Below are positions 7,440 to 15,766 of a stretch of 43,710 bases of DNA, in pieces (within the stretch, counting starts at the first letter, position 1; every line of letters begins with the position of its first letter). Where the stretch lies: contig JAEEUW010000008.1 of the NCBI GenBank assembly GCA_016290665.1, positions 1 through 43,710 of the forward strand, given 5' to 3'. The notes below the pieces were generated by a model that ran no database searches, was not told the origin of the DNA, and saw nothing but the letters and a program-made list of their open reading frames with translations. Source of the DNA: Clostridiaceae bacterium (lineage in GTDB: Bacteria; Bacillota; Clostridia; Oscillospirales; Acutalibacteraceae). A program made the position numbers and the translations under genes.

Positions 7440-9128
7440 ATGGGAGAACGAATCAAGAAAGCCATCGGCGTCAAGGGCGATTTCAAAACCGCCATCGTGC
7501 CGATGATCAACTACAGCTACGCCAACATGTTCATGGGCGGCGCGGGCTACATCATCAGCATGTATTTCACGATCTTTTTGACCGACGTGGTCAACCTGCC
7601 GCTGCGCTCCACGGGCGTGATCGTGATGCTTGCCACGCTCTGGGACGCGGTGACCGACCCCGCCATGGGCATCATCACCGACCGCACGCGCGACAAAACC
7701 GGCAAGCACCGCCGCTATCTGCTGTGGGGCATTCCGCTGCTGTTCGTGTCCTACACGATGCTCTGGAACGGCTTCGGCCTTTCGGGCGCGGCCAACCCCA
7801 AGGCGGCCATGGCCTATTACGTGATTGCCTATATGCTCTATAAAACGGCCTACACCATCATCGCCGTGCCGCACACCGCCATGCTGCCCGAGCTGGCGCC
7901 TGCCTATGACCTGCGCACGCAGTACAACTCCATGGGCTATCTGTTCAACTCCGCCGGCATGGTGCCGTCGTTTCTGTTCACGGTGGCCATTCTTGCGATC
8001 TTCGGCTTCAACAACGACCTCAGCAGTCAGTCGAAAACGCCGTTCCTCGTGGTCGGCCTCACGCTCTCGGTGTTCTATGCGTTTGCGGTGTTCCTGACCT
8101 GGCGCAAGACCTGGGAGCCCTCGTCGCTCGACAATCACCCCGCGCCGTTCGATCTGCACTACGTGCTGCACGAATACGCGCTGGTGTTCAAGAACAAGGC
8201 GTTCCGCCAGTACTTCTTCATGAGCCTCGCCTATATGTTCTCCACCGGCTTTTACGGCAACTCGAAGGTCTATTACATCAAGTACCTTGCCAACCAATAC
8301 AGCACTTACAGCGTGTTCAACGCCGTGGCGGGCGTGGCCGAGGCCAGCGCCTTCCCGCTGAACTACGCGCTGACGATGAAATACGGCAAAAAGAAATGCG
8401 GCGCCATCGTTACGCCGCTGATGATCGCCGGTCTTGCCGCCGGTCTTGTGATGCAGCACAGTCAGCCGGGCGGCGCCATGCGGATCGTGTGGCTCTGCGT
8501 CATGATGCTGAGCATGATCCTCTATCCGTTCGGCATGAGCGGCCTCGGCTTCGTTTCCTCCAACATCTTCCCCGATCTGACCGACGTGGACGAGCTGATC
8601 ACCGGCCGCCGCCGCGAGGGCGTGATCGCCACGTTCAGCACCCTGATCAAAAAGAGCATCAGCGGCGTCATGGCGGCGCTGGTCGGCTTCACGCTGCAGG
8701 GCTTCGGCCTGGTCACGGGCGACGCGGTCAAGGAGATGGAAAAGGCCACCGGCGAGCTCTACCGCCAGTCGGCGTCCGCCGTGTTCGGCGTGCGCATCTG
8801 CGTGGCGATCATCCCGATCGTCGCCGCGATCATTGCGCTGTGGCTGCTGCGCAGGTTCCAGATGACCAAGGACGATCACACGATGATCCGCGCCGCCATC
8901 GCCACCAAGCACAAATACGGCAGCGTGACGCTGACGGACGAAGAGATCGCCCGCGTGGAAGCGGTCAGCGGCCAGAAGCTGGCCGACACCTGGCTGGGCA
9001 AGGACAACGACGGCGGCGAGCCGCACCCGCTGACGAAGAACGAAGACGGCGACTATGAGATCCTGCTGGAAAAGGAACGCGAAAAAGAGGAGCTGCACCG
9101 GCAGCAGAAAGAGGAGAACTTGTTATGA
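7440..9128 (+). CDS. GPH-family (MFS) sugar:cation symporter
   Basis: 562 aa from the ATG at 7440, which has GGGGAGG at a good distance; an ATG at 7434 is too close to it. Around twelve membrane segments; the GPH/MelB signatures are seen as NYSYANMFMGGAGYIISMYF at the N-terminus, LWDAVTDPAMGIITDRTR (the D-P-x-x-G-x-x-x-D-R cation/sugar motif) and SNIFPDLTDVDELITGRRREG in the second half. It imports glycosides, pentosides or hexuronides with Na+ or H+; the substrate cannot be read. The cytoplasmic tail of about 90 residues is charged (LLEKEREKEELHRQQKEE). Its stop overlaps the start of the next gene. Confidence 0.88.
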   Translation: MGERIKKAIGVKGDFKTAIVPMINYSYANMFMGGAGYIISMYFTIFLTDVVNLPLRSTGVIVMLATLWDAVTDPAMGIITDRTRDKTGKHRRYLLWGIPLLFVSYTMLWNGFGLSGAANPKAAMAYYVIAYMLYKTAYTIIAVPHTAMLPELAPAYDLRTQYNSMGYLFNSAGMVPSFLFTVAILAIFGFNNDLSSQSKTPFLVVGLTLSVFYAFAVFLTWRKTWEPSSLDNHPAPFDLHYVLHEYALVFKNKAFRQYFFMSLAYMFSTGFYGNSKVYYIKYLANQYSTYSVFNAVAGVAEASAFPLNYALTMKYGKKKCGAIVTPLMIAGLAAGLVMQHSQPGGAMRIVWLCVMMLSMILYPFGMSGLGFVSSNIFPDLTDVDELITGRRREGVIATFSTLIKKSISGVMAALVGFTLQGFGLVTGDAVKEMEKATGELYRQSASAVFGVRICVAIIPIVAAIIALWLLRRFQMTKDDHTMIRAAIATKHKYGSVTLTDEEIARVEAVSGQKLADTWLGKDNDGGEPHPLTKNEDGDYEILLEKEREKEELHRQQKEENLL

Positions 9129-9619
9129 TGAACGTCGATATCAGCAAAAAAGCCCCGGACAAGCCGGAGAAGAACTTTAAAAATGATTTCAAACGCTTTT
9201 GTTTTTATCTGGTTCAGTGGACGTGGGGGCTGCCGGTCAATCTGGTCGGCGGGATCGCGTTCCTGATCTGCACGAAGCTCCTGCACCGCCGCTATCAGCG
9301 GTTCGGCTATGCGTTCATCGTCTATCTGCCGTGGAACCAGGGCGGCCTTTCGCTGGGCCTGTTCATCTTCATGCGCGATCAGCACCCGAACAAAAAGTGG
9401 ACCTACAACACCCGCATTCACGAATACGGCCACACCTGGCAGTGTCTGGTGCTCGGCCCGCTGTATTATCTCGTGGTGGCCATCCCTTCGGCCTTCTGGT
9501 GCAACGTGATGGGCGGTTGGCGCAAAAAGCACAACGTGTCCTATTACAAGCTCTATTGCGAGGCCTGGGCCAACGCCTGGGGCCAGAAGTTCACCGGCAT
9601 GCGGATGGTGCAGGAATAA
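9125..9619 (+). CDS. Small membrane protein with a HEYGH (HExxH) motif
   Basis: 164 aa (a start at 9128 is equally possible; GAGGAG lies upstream). Hydrophobic segments are at about 28-52, 60-82 and 107-125. Between the last two lies IHEYGHTWQCLVLGPLYYL with HEYGH at 99-103, and a Glu in CEAWANAW (146) could be a third zinc ligand, as in HExxH...E metalloproteases. I do not recognise a named family. The ATGATGA overlap couples it to the GPH transporter, suggesting that it assists or processes that system. Zinc binding is inferred from the motif only. Confidence 0.7.
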   Translation: MMNVDISKKAPDKPEKNFKNDFKRFCFYLVQWTWGLPVNLVGGIAFLICTKLLHRRYQRFGYAFIVYLPWNQGGLSLGLFIFMRDQHPNKKWTYNTRIHEYGHTWQCLVLGPLYYLVVAIPSAFWCNVMGGWRKKHNVSYYKLYCEAWANAWGQKFTGMRMVQE

Positions 9620-9632
9620 AAACTATAAAGGG

Positions 9633-9675
9633 CAAAAGAAAAACAGAGCACAGCTGCGCTCTGTTTTTTCTTTTG
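9633..9675. terminator. Bidirectional intrinsic terminator (dispersed element, copy E core)
   Basis: CAAAAGAAAAACAGAGC and GCTCTGTTTTTTCTTTTG are near-perfect inverse complements around ACAGCTGC. It ends the transporter unit on the plus strand and the 52-aa gene on the minus strand. The ACAGAGC core is shared with the elements at 4243, 38434, 38652 and 41726. Confidence 0.85.
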
Positions 9676-9684
9676 CGTTATGCC

Positions 9685-9843
9685 TCAGGGCTTTTTCCTC
9701 TTCCATTTGAACAACCGCAGCAGCGCGTCGATGATGCCGCCGCCCGGCGTCGGGCCGAGCGCCGTCAGGGTCGGATCAAAAACGGCGGTTTCAAACCCCG
9801 CCGAGGGCAGTGCGACGGAATCGATCTGACGATCGGTTTTCAT
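9685..9843 (-). CDS. 52-aa mini-protein with amphipathic C-terminus
   Basis: ATG at 9843, stop at 9685. It reads MKTDRQIDSVALPSAGFE through a Gly/Pro-rich middle to GGGIIDALLRLFKWKRKKP. It is supported as a gene by its own consensus promoter (9879-9907), an AGAAGG site 8 bases upstream, and a terminator right after the stop. There is no signal peptide. The hydrophobic-then-basic end resembles the Phe/Leu-rich tails of the secreted proteins in this window. Function unknown. Confidence 0.6.
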   Translation of the reverse strand: MKTDRQIDSVALPSAGFETAVFDPTLTALGPTPGGGIIDALLRLFKWKRKKP

Positions 9844-9878
9844 CTGGTCAACCTTCTTTCTTCGTTTTTTCTTTTTTC

Positions 9879-9907
9879 ATTATAGCACAGGAACCGCCGA
9901 CTGTAAA
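9879..9907 (-). promoter_or_regulatory. Promoter of the 52-aa gene
   Basis: TTTACA (9907-9902), 17-base spacer, extended -10 TGTGC-TATAAT (TATAAT at 9884-9879) on the minus strand. Confidence 0.8.
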
Positions 9908-9937
9908 TGCCGGCGGCGTCTGCGTTTTTCACAAACT

Positions 9938-10219
9938 TTACCGCTTGAATATGGCAAGAATGCTATGGAAGAATTTGATCAGCCAGCCGAACGGGCCGGG
10001 GTGGATCTGGTGGCAGTAGTTGCAGCGCTGGGACGCCTTGAGGTCGGCGCCGCAGTCGCGGCAGTAGCCGCTGCCGTTGTCGGTATGCGCTTTTTTGGCG
10101 ACGGGCAGGGTCTCCTTGTGGCTGCCGTCGCGGGTGCAGGTGCGGGCCTTCCCGCCTTTCCGTTCTCTGCGCGCCGGCTCCCGTTCCCCGTTCCCGACTT
10201 GTAAACTTTTTGTGCCCAA
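9938..10219 (-). pseudogene. C-terminal remnant of a zinc-knuckle/amphipathic-tail surface protein
   Basis: The last 60 or so codons of an open frame ending at 9938 read TCTRDGSHKETLPVAKKAH, then GYCRDCGADLKASQRCNYC and HQIHPGPFGWLIKFFHSI with a basic end. This closely parallels the C-terminus of the secreted protein at 29571-30287 (CRQCGKVHTGFFGKIVKFFH). No signal peptide or good ribosome binding site was found: the possible starts (TTG at 10219, ATG at 10273) run into the glmS promoter region. I read it as a decayed gene or the tail left after loss of the N-terminal part; a short expressed protein is the alternative. Confidence 0.5.
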
Positions 10220-10220
10220 C

Positions 10221-10249
10221 TGGACATCCTGCGGAGAAAATGGTATAAT
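10221..10249 (+). promoter_or_regulatory. Promoter of glmS
   Basis: TGGACA (10221-10226), 17-base spacer, TATAAT (10244-10249). The leader is only about 65 bases, too short for a glmS ribozyme, and no ribozyme core was seen. Confidence 0.75.
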
Positions 10250-10318
10250 CGCTTTGTCCGGCGCAATATACATAGACGGCGCCGGGCGCGCAATCTGACC
10301 CGAAAAGGAGATCGTTTT

Positions 10319-12151
10319 ATGTGTGGAATCGTCGGATATGCCGGTAAAAACCGCGCAGTCCCTTATCTTTTGGAAGGATTGGAAAAACTGGAATACCGCG
10401 GCTATGACTCCGCGGGCATCGCCGTGGCGGAAGGGGGCACGCTGCGCGTGACCAAGACGCGCGGCCGGATCAGCAACCTCGAAGCGCTGATTGCCGCCGA
10501 GCACCAAAGCCCCGCCACGGTCGGCATCGGCCACACGCGCTGGGCCACCCACGGCAAGCCCAACGACGTCAACGCCCATCCGCACCGGAGCATGAGCGGC
10601 CGCTTCTGCGTGGTGCACAACGGCATCATCGAAAACTATCTGCAGCTCAAGGCCGCCCTGCAAGCGGAGGGCTACGTCTTCGTTTCGGAGACCGACACCG
10701 AGGTGATCGCCCATCTGCTCGACAAAAGCTGGGACGGCGACTTCGTTTCCACCGTGCGCAAAACGGCTGCGCAGCTGGAGGGCGCCTATGCGATCTGCGT
10801 GCTGTGCAGCGACTGCCCCGATCAGATCGTCTGCACCCGCTGGGGCAGCCCGCTGGTGCTCGGCGTCTGCGAAAGCGGCACGTTCATCGGCTCCGACGTG
10901 ACGGCGATTCTGCGTCACACCAACGACGTCTATTACCTCGACGGCCACGAGACCGCCCTGGTGGACGCGCACGGTGCGGTGTTCTTCGGCAAAGACGGCG
11001 CCGCCGTCGACAAGCAGCCCAGGCGGATCGAATGGAACCTTTCCGCCGCGCAGAAGGGCGGCTACGAGCACTTCATGCTCAAGGAGATCATGGAGCAGCC
11101 CAAGGCGTTTTCCGACACGGTGTCTCCGCGCATCACCGCCGACGGGACGATCGCGTTTGAGGATTTCCGCCTGACGGACGACGAGATTTGCCGCCTGCGC
11201 CGCGTGGCGGTGGTGGCCTGCGGCTCGGCGTATCATGCCGGCGCGGTGGGCAAATACGTGCTGGAAAAGCTGACGCGCCTGCCGGTCGAAATCGACATCG
11301 CCTCCGAGTTCCGCTACCGCGACCCGGTGCTTGACGAAGACACGCTCGTGGTCGTGATCAGCCAGAGCGGCGAAACCGCCGACACGCTGGCGGCGCTGCG
11401 GCTGGCCAACGAACGGGGCTGCAAAACGCTCTGCATTGTCAACGTGGTCTCCTCCTCCATCGCCAATGAGGGCGGCAGCGTGATCTATACCCACGCCGGC
11501 CCCGAAATCGCCGTGGCCACCACCAAGGCCTATTCGGCGCAGGCGGCGGTGTTCTATCTGCTGGCCGGCTATCTGGCCGAAAAGAGGGGTCTGCTCACGA
11601 AAGAACAGCTGGCGGCGTACACCGAAGACCTGCGCGCGATGCCGGATCTGATTCAAAAGACGCTGGGCGACTGCGAACAGCAGATCAAGACGCTTTCGCA
11701 GATGTTCATTCCGCTGGAGCACGCCTATTTCATCGGCCGCAACCTCGACTACGCCTGCGCGATGGAGGCCTCGCTCAAGATGAAGGAGATCAGCTATATC
11801 CACTCCGAGGCCTACGCCGCGGGCGAGCTGAAGCACGGCACGATCTCGCTGATTGAAAAGGGCACGCTGGTGGTGGCGCTCGCCGCCTACAGCGACGTGT
11901 TCCAGAAGACGCTGAGCAACATCAAGGAGGTCAAGGCCCGCGGCGCAAGAGTGCTGGCCGTTTCCACCGAGCGCCACGTGGACGCGCTCGGCGAGGTGGA
12001 CTACCGCATCCTGATCCCGGACTGCAACCCGCTGTTTTCGGTTACGCTCGAGGTGCTGCCGATGCAGCTGCTTGGCTACTATACGGCCCGCGCCCGCGGC
12101 TGCGACATCGACAAGCCGCGCAACCTTGCAAAGTCGGTAACCGTGGAGTGA
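10319..12151 (+). CDS. glmS: Glutamine-fructose-6-phosphate aminotransferase (isomerizing)
   Basis: 610 aa, full length. The start MCGIVGY gives the N-terminal nucleophile Cys after Met removal; the glutaminase domain (about 1-230) has GHTRWATHG and the CVVHNGIIENY segment. Two SIS domains follow (CGSAYHAG, SQSGETADTLAAL, and LKMKEISYIHSEAYAAGELKHG), ending with the conserved DKPRNLAKSVTVE. It makes glucosamine-6-phosphate from fructose-6-phosphate and glutamine, the first step to UDP-GlcNAc for peptidoglycan. AAGGAG is placed 9 bases before the ATG. Monocistronic, with its own promoter and a terminator at 12237. Confidence 0.98.
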   Translation: MCGIVGYAGKNRAVPYLLEGLEKLEYRGYDSAGIAVAEGGTLRVTKTRGRISNLEALIAAEHQSPATVGIGHTRWATHGKPNDVNAHPHRSMSGRFCVVHNGIIENYLQLKAALQAEGYVFVSETDTEVIAHLLDKSWDGDFVSTVRKTAAQLEGAYAICVLCSDCPDQIVCTRWGSPLVLGVCESGTFIGSDVTAILRHTNDVYYLDGHETALVDAHGAVFFGKDGAAVDKQPRRIEWNLSAAQKGGYEHFMLKEIMEQPKAFSDTVSPRITADGTIAFEDFRLTDDEICRLRRVAVVACGSAYHAGAVGKYVLEKLTRLPVEIDIASEFRYRDPVLDEDTLVVVISQSGETADTLAALRLANERGCKTLCIVNVVSSSIANEGGSVIYTHAGPEIAVATTKAYSAQAAVFYLLAGYLAEKRGLLTKEQLAAYTEDLRAMPDLIQKTLGDCEQQIKTLSQMFIPLEHAYFIGRNLDYACAMEASLKMKEISYIHSEAYAAGELKHGTISLIEKGTLVVALAAYSDVFQKTLSNIKEVKARGARVLAVSTERHVDALGEVDYRILIPDCNPLFSVTLEVLPMQLLGYYTARARGCDIDKPRNLAKSVTVE

Positions 12152-12289
12152 GTCGACAGTTGACAGTCGTCAGTCGTCAGCGCGCGGGGGAGCGCCGCTT
12201 GGCAGGCCCCGTGTTTCCGCGCGAACAGAAAAAGAAAAAGCAGACCCGCCGGGGTCTGCTTTTTTGCTGTTGACTATTGACTGTCGACT
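12151..12289. repeat. Short element with inverted ends downstream of glmS
   Basis: The left end AGTCGACAGTTGACAGT (12151-12167) and the right end, TTGACTGTCGACT (12277-12289), share an inverted AGTCGACAGTYRA core; both also contain direct heptamer-like units (TTGACAGT, TCGTCAG). The glmS stop codon lies at its left edge. The interior holds the terminator at 12237-12264. It may be a tiny MITE-like or slippage-prone element. Confidence 0.5.
12237..12264. terminator. Bidirectional terminator between glmS and the EEP gene
   Basis: AAAAGCAGACCC-GCCG-GGGTCTGCTTTTTT; A-tract and T-tract on both sides serve the convergent genes. Confidence 0.9.
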
Positions 12290-12291
12290 GG

Positions 12292-13194
12292 TTATGTTCC
12301 GATCAAAAGATCTGCGCATAACCCATAATGATCCGAAAGATACATCCCGTCCGCGGTGTTGTCGATGATCTTGTAGCGCAGCACCGGCGTGCCCTTCGTG
12401 ACGAAGATGAAGTCGATCGGCTTGCGCTTGGAAAGCAGCGGGCGGCCGTAGTTGTGGAAGGTCTTGCCGCTGTCGGTTTCGGCGGCGGTGGTCTTCGTGT
12501 CGTCCAGCGCGGCGGCCACGACCCGGTAGGCGCGGGCGCCCTCCTCGGTGTTGAAGTCGCCGGTGCAGACCACGGGGCCCTTTTGTTCCAGCGTTTCGAT
12601 CTGCTTTACCAGCACCGCGGCCTGCTTTTCGCGCGTGTATTCCAGCACGTGGTCGAGGTGGGTGTTCAGGTGGGTATAGACGGCTCCGGTCGCTTTGCTT
12701 TTGAGCGTCGCCCAGGTCGCAATGCGCGGGAAAGACGACGCGAAGCTGCGGCTGCCCGGGGTTGCGGGCGTTTCGCTCAGCCAGATCGTGCCGCTGTCCA
12801 GCAGGTCCCAGACCATCTTGTCGTAATAGACGGCGCTGTATTCCGTGTTCCGCGTGCTGTCGCGCGGTTCGCCCACGCGCGCCCAGGTTTCGCCGAGGGC
12901 CGCGTCGAGCAGCCGCAGCCACTGCGCCGTGGCCTCCTGCACGCCGAACGAATCGGGCGCGTAGGCCCGCAGCGTTTCGGCCACGAAGGCGGCGCGATCC
13001 CTGACCTTGCCGTAAAGGTCGTCCTTGCAGCGCAGGTTGAACGACACGGCGCGCACGGCGTTCTCCGGCTTCGGCGGCACGTTTGCGGGTGCGGCCGGGT
13101 TCGGGGTGTGGAGAGAAAGCGCGGTCAAAACGGCCAGCGCCAGCGCGGTCAGGTGGGCGCGGCGGTCTTTGAGGAAGGCGAGGAACTGTTCCAC
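12292..13194 (-). CDS. Membrane-anchored or exported endonuclease/exonuclease/phosphatase (EEP) family protein
   Basis: 300 aa from a GTG at 13194, chosen because AAAGGAG stands 8 bases upstream; a TTG at 13212 overlaps that site. A hydrophobic N-terminal stretch (LTALALAVLTALSL) is a signal anchor or signal peptide. The EEP motifs are in order: VSFNLR (Asn), FGVQEA (Glu, metal ligand), TEYSAVYY, THLNTHLDH (His/Asn), VCTGDFNTEEG (Asp/Asn), and SDHYGLCADL (catalytic Asp-His). Family members hydrolyse phosphodiesters of nucleic acids, phosphoinositides or sphingomyelin; the substrate is open, and export suggests an extracellular one. Third gene of a minus-strand operon after the unknown 250-aa gene. 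Confidence 0.85.
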   Translation of the reverse strand: MEQFLAFLKDRRAHLTALALAVLTALSLHTPNPAAPANVPPKPENAVRAVSFNLRCKDDLYGKVRDRAAFVAETLRAYAPDSFGVQEATAQWLRLLDAALGETWARVGEPRDSTRNTEYSAVYYDKMVWDLLDSGTIWLSETPATPGSRSFASSFPRIATWATLKSKATGAVYTHLNTHLDHVLEYTREKQAAVLVKQIETLEQKGPVVCTGDFNTEEGARAYRVVAAALDDTKTTAAETDSGKTFHNYGRPLLSKRKPIDFIFVTKGTPVLRYKIIDNTADGMYLSDHYGLCADLLIGT

Positions 13195-13251
13195 GGGGCA
13201 GGCTCCTTTCAAAAGGGGTGGGTTCGGAACGGATGGACGAATCGCACCCGG

Positions 13252-14004
13252 TCAGTCTGTTGCCGACGCCATGATGATGACGAACCGGTTTGCTGTTCTG
13301 TCATAGACCGTCAGGCACAGCGCGCCCCACCATTCGTGACCGTCGTCGAAATAATCCGACCACTCCGTGCCCCATTGGAACGGCTCCAGACCGTCGGTTC
13401 CGTGCGGGAAAAGGACGGCGTTGATTTCGTCAAAATCCCTGTTTGTATAACGGTTCCCGTGCGGGGGACACAAAAAGGCGGTGCGGTAGTTTAACGCTCC
13501 GTTGCGGCCCACGGGGGCAAACAGCGCCTGGGGCGAGATGCGTTTGGCTTTGATTGTGCCGATGTTGAAACGGACCCCGCTGTCGTCCCCGATGATGTGC
13601 AGCGCGCCTCTCATCAGCGCGCGCCAGTGCGATTCACAGCCGTTGTACGGCTCGTCAAAGGCGGCAATGCAATAATCCACGACGCTGTCGGGATAACGGG
13701 CAATCAGGCTGTAAAACGGGTCCCCGGGCACGTTGTCCCTTTGCTGCAGATAGGCCTCCACCGTGCTTTCGGCCAGCGCTTTCACAAGCGCCGCGCGGCT
13801 CCGGTAGCCCTCGGGAATGGCCACGATGGGGTACCACCTGCCGGGATAATCCCAGTGCTCCTGAAAGTAGTCCTCAACGCCGTGGCGGTCAACGACCGTG
13901 TCGATTTCGGGGTATTTCAGTCTTGCGGCCGCCAGTGCTTCCCGGTGGATCTCCGCCCGGAACTGCGCCGCATACTGCAGATCCTGTTCGCTGTAGTCTG
14001 CCAT
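13252..14004 (-). CDS. Uncharacterised soluble protein
   Basis: 250 aa with GGGAG 10 bases before the ATG. No signal peptide or membrane segment. It is rich in aromatic residues (YFQEHWDYPGRWYPIVAIPEGY; EWSDYFDDGHEWWGALCLTVYD) and has an N-terminal helix with a Lys/Tyr-Pro pattern. I recognise no family. It lies 24 bases after the C39-like peptidase gene and 57 before the EEP gene, so the three probably share one transcript. Confidence 0.75.
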   Translation of the reverse strand: MADYSEQDLQYAAQFRAEIHREALAAARLKYPEIDTVVDRHGVEDYFQEHWDYPGRWYPIVAIPEGYRSRAALVKALAESTVEAYLQQRDNVPGDPFYSLIARYPDSVVDYCIAAFDEPYNGCESHWRALMRGALHIIGDDSGVRFNIGTIKAKRISPQALFAPVGRNGALNYRTAFLCPPHGNRYTNRDFDEINAVLFPHGTDGLEPFQWGTEWSDYFDDGHEWWGALCLTVYDRTANRFVIIMASATD

Positions 14005-14028
14005 CGGTCTGTGTTCTCCCGAAGGCGC

Positions 14029-15648
14029 TCAGGCCGCGGGCAGGCGGAACGCCGTCTGCAGCAGATCCTTCAGCATGACGAAGAACGCCCGGATCTTGGC
14101 CGTCAGGCTCTTCTGGAAGGCGAAGGGGTTGCCGCTGCCGTCCACCTTGAAGGATTCGAACCCGCTGAAATCGTCCGACCAGTAAAAGCTGTAGACGTAG
14201 TTGTAGCGGTCGGATTCCATATAGGTGAAGTCGGGATTGATGACGAAGGTGGTGATGATATCGCCCCCGGCGAACGCGCTGCCGTAGTTGGAATCGTAGG
14301 TCAGCAGCACGTGGTTGCCCTTCAGGTCGTCGTAAGCGCCGACGATCAGAATTTCGTGGTTGGGCGTGGGGTTCTGCAGCAGAGAGAAGCCGAACCGGGC
14401 GAGGTTGCCCGCCTTGACGGTCTCATACAGCTGCCTGAGCTGATAGGTATAGGCGGCGCTGCCGGGCTTCATCGCGGCGTTGTCGGTAATCATGCTGCGC
14501 ATGGACTGGCACTGGTAGTAGTTGATGAAGCTGACGAGCTCCGGCGTGGGCTCCAGATCCCGCACGTGCTGCGCGCCGTCCTGCATGGGCAGCATATCGA
14601 TCATGCCCAGGTGCTGCATGGCGCTGGTGACGGAGATGCCGAAGCAGGAGCCCAGAAAGCTGCGCAGCGGGTAGCTTGCCGCCAGCGCGAGATCGGCCCC
14701 GGCCAGCGGATACATCGACGGGGAGAGCGCATATACCTTGCCGAGATTCTTCAGCATGGCGGCGTAGTCCGCCCGCGTCATATAATAGGGCGTGTAGTTG
14801 AAAAGCTCTTTGTCCGCCACCTTGACGGGGTAAGCGTTGACCGTGAACGGCTCGGGATCGTTGTTGAAGGAGAACGCCTCCTCCGGCGCGAGCAGGATGT
14901 CTCCGTATACGGCGTACAGCGCCAGATCTTCGGTGATTTCGATCTCGTCGCCGGCGTCATATTTCGCCTTGCCGCCGGGCGCGTCGCTCCAGCCGATGCA
15001 GGCCCTGCCGTCGGTCACGCGGCCGATGGCGGCCACGGTCGCGGTTTCGCCCGCGTGATAGCAGACGACCGCATCCGCCGTTTTGCCGTCGTAGGAATAA
15101 GAGACGGTTTTCACGCCCTGCGGCGCGTCGGCGGAAACGCCGGTCACGGCAAAGCCGTTTTCGGTGCCGTCGCCGTCCGTGGTCAGCGTCAGATGAACGG
15201 ACGCGGCGGGAATATACAGCGTGCGGCCCGCCAGCTCGTCGCCGGAATATTTGCCGAGCTGCACGTCGCCGCAGGTCAGCGTCAGCACGTCGCCGGGCTT
15301 TTCGTCAACCTTGATGACGCCGATGCCGGCCAGCACGCTGATGGCGATATAGGAATCGCGGTCGGTTTCATACAGCTCGCGCCATTCGGGAACGGTATAG
15401 GTCTCCGTGGCGCCGTTGGTGATGTTGGTGAAGGTCAGCGCGCCCCATTCAAAGACCGTGTCCTGTGAAAAGGTGAGATAAAACCCCTTTGCGCCGGGCA
15501 CGCCGCAGTCCCATTCCGCGGTGAAGTCGTTTTCATAAGGATGCGCGCTTTCGGGCAGCGCTTCCCCGGCGGCGCCGGGAAAGGCGAGGCACCCCAGGGC
15601 CAGAACCGTACAAAGCAAAACGGACAGAACTTTCTTTGCGTTACGCAT
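14029..15648 (-). CDS. Secreted CUB-like/InlB-repeat protein with C39-like cysteine peptidase domain
   Basis: 539 aa from the ATG at 15648; AAGGAG is 9 bases upstream, so the ATGs at 15654 and 15669 are less likely. Signal peptide to about residue 28 (LLCTVLALGCLAFPGAAG). A CUB-like domain (about 33-175, with AHPYENDFTAEWDC), an InlB/Flg-new type repeat (about 182-250, GRACIGWSDAPGGKAKYDAG), and a papain/C39-like domain: Cys335 in GSCFGISV, His431 in PNHEILIVGAYD, Asp452 in YDSNYG. The C-terminal 25 residues form an amphipathic tail (LTAKIRAFFVMLKDLLQTAF). It probably cleaves or binds a peptide at the cell surface. Inference is by motifs; activity is unproven. Confidence 0.8.
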   Translation of the reverse strand: MRNAKKVLSVLLCTVLALGCLAFPGAAGEALPESAHPYENDFTAEWDCGVPGAKGFYLTFSQDTVFEWGALTFTNITNGATETYTVPEWRELYETDRDSYIAISVLAGIGVIKVDEKPGDVLTLTCGDVQLGKYSGDELAGRTLYIPAASVHLTLTTDGDGTENGFAVTGVSADAPQGVKTVSYSYDGKTADAVVCYHAGETATVAAIGRVTDGRACIGWSDAPGGKAKYDAGDEIEITEDLALYAVYGDILLAPEEAFSFNNDPEPFTVNAYPVKVADKELFNYTPYYMTRADYAAMLKNLGKVYALSPSMYPLAGADLALAASYPLRSFLGSCFGISVTSAMQHLGMIDMLPMQDGAQHVRDLEPTPELVSFINYYQCQSMRSMITDNAAMKPGSAAYTYQLRQLYETVKAGNLARFGFSLLQNPTPNHEILIVGAYDDLKGNHVLLTYDSNYGSAFAGGDIITTFVINPDFTYMESDRYNYVYSFYWSDDFSGFESFKVDGSGNPFAFQKSLTAKIRAFFVMLKDLLQTAFRLPAA

Positions 15649-15679
15649 CGTCATCGCTCCTTTTTTCATTTACAGGACT

Positions 15680-15707
15680 ATTATACATGATTTTTGCGGT
15701 TTTGCAA
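15680..15707 (-). promoter_or_regulatory. Promoter of the C39-like peptidase operon
   Basis: TTGCAA (15707-15702), 16-base spacer, TATAAT (15685-15680) on the minus strand. Confidence 0.65.
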
Positions 15708-15766
15708 CGGTTTGATTGCCCGGGCAAGCCGGAGTTTTGTCTGTCCGCCGATTGAGGGCAGCGCCC

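Noticed and set aside
10250-10318. glmS ribozyme in the glmS leader
   Set aside because: The leader is only about 65 bases and lacks the ribozyme core.
10220-11977. Long minus-strand frame opposite glmS
   Set aside because: Shadow of glmS. Only its last 60-90 codons (9938-10219) carry a recognisable motif and are listed as a remnant.
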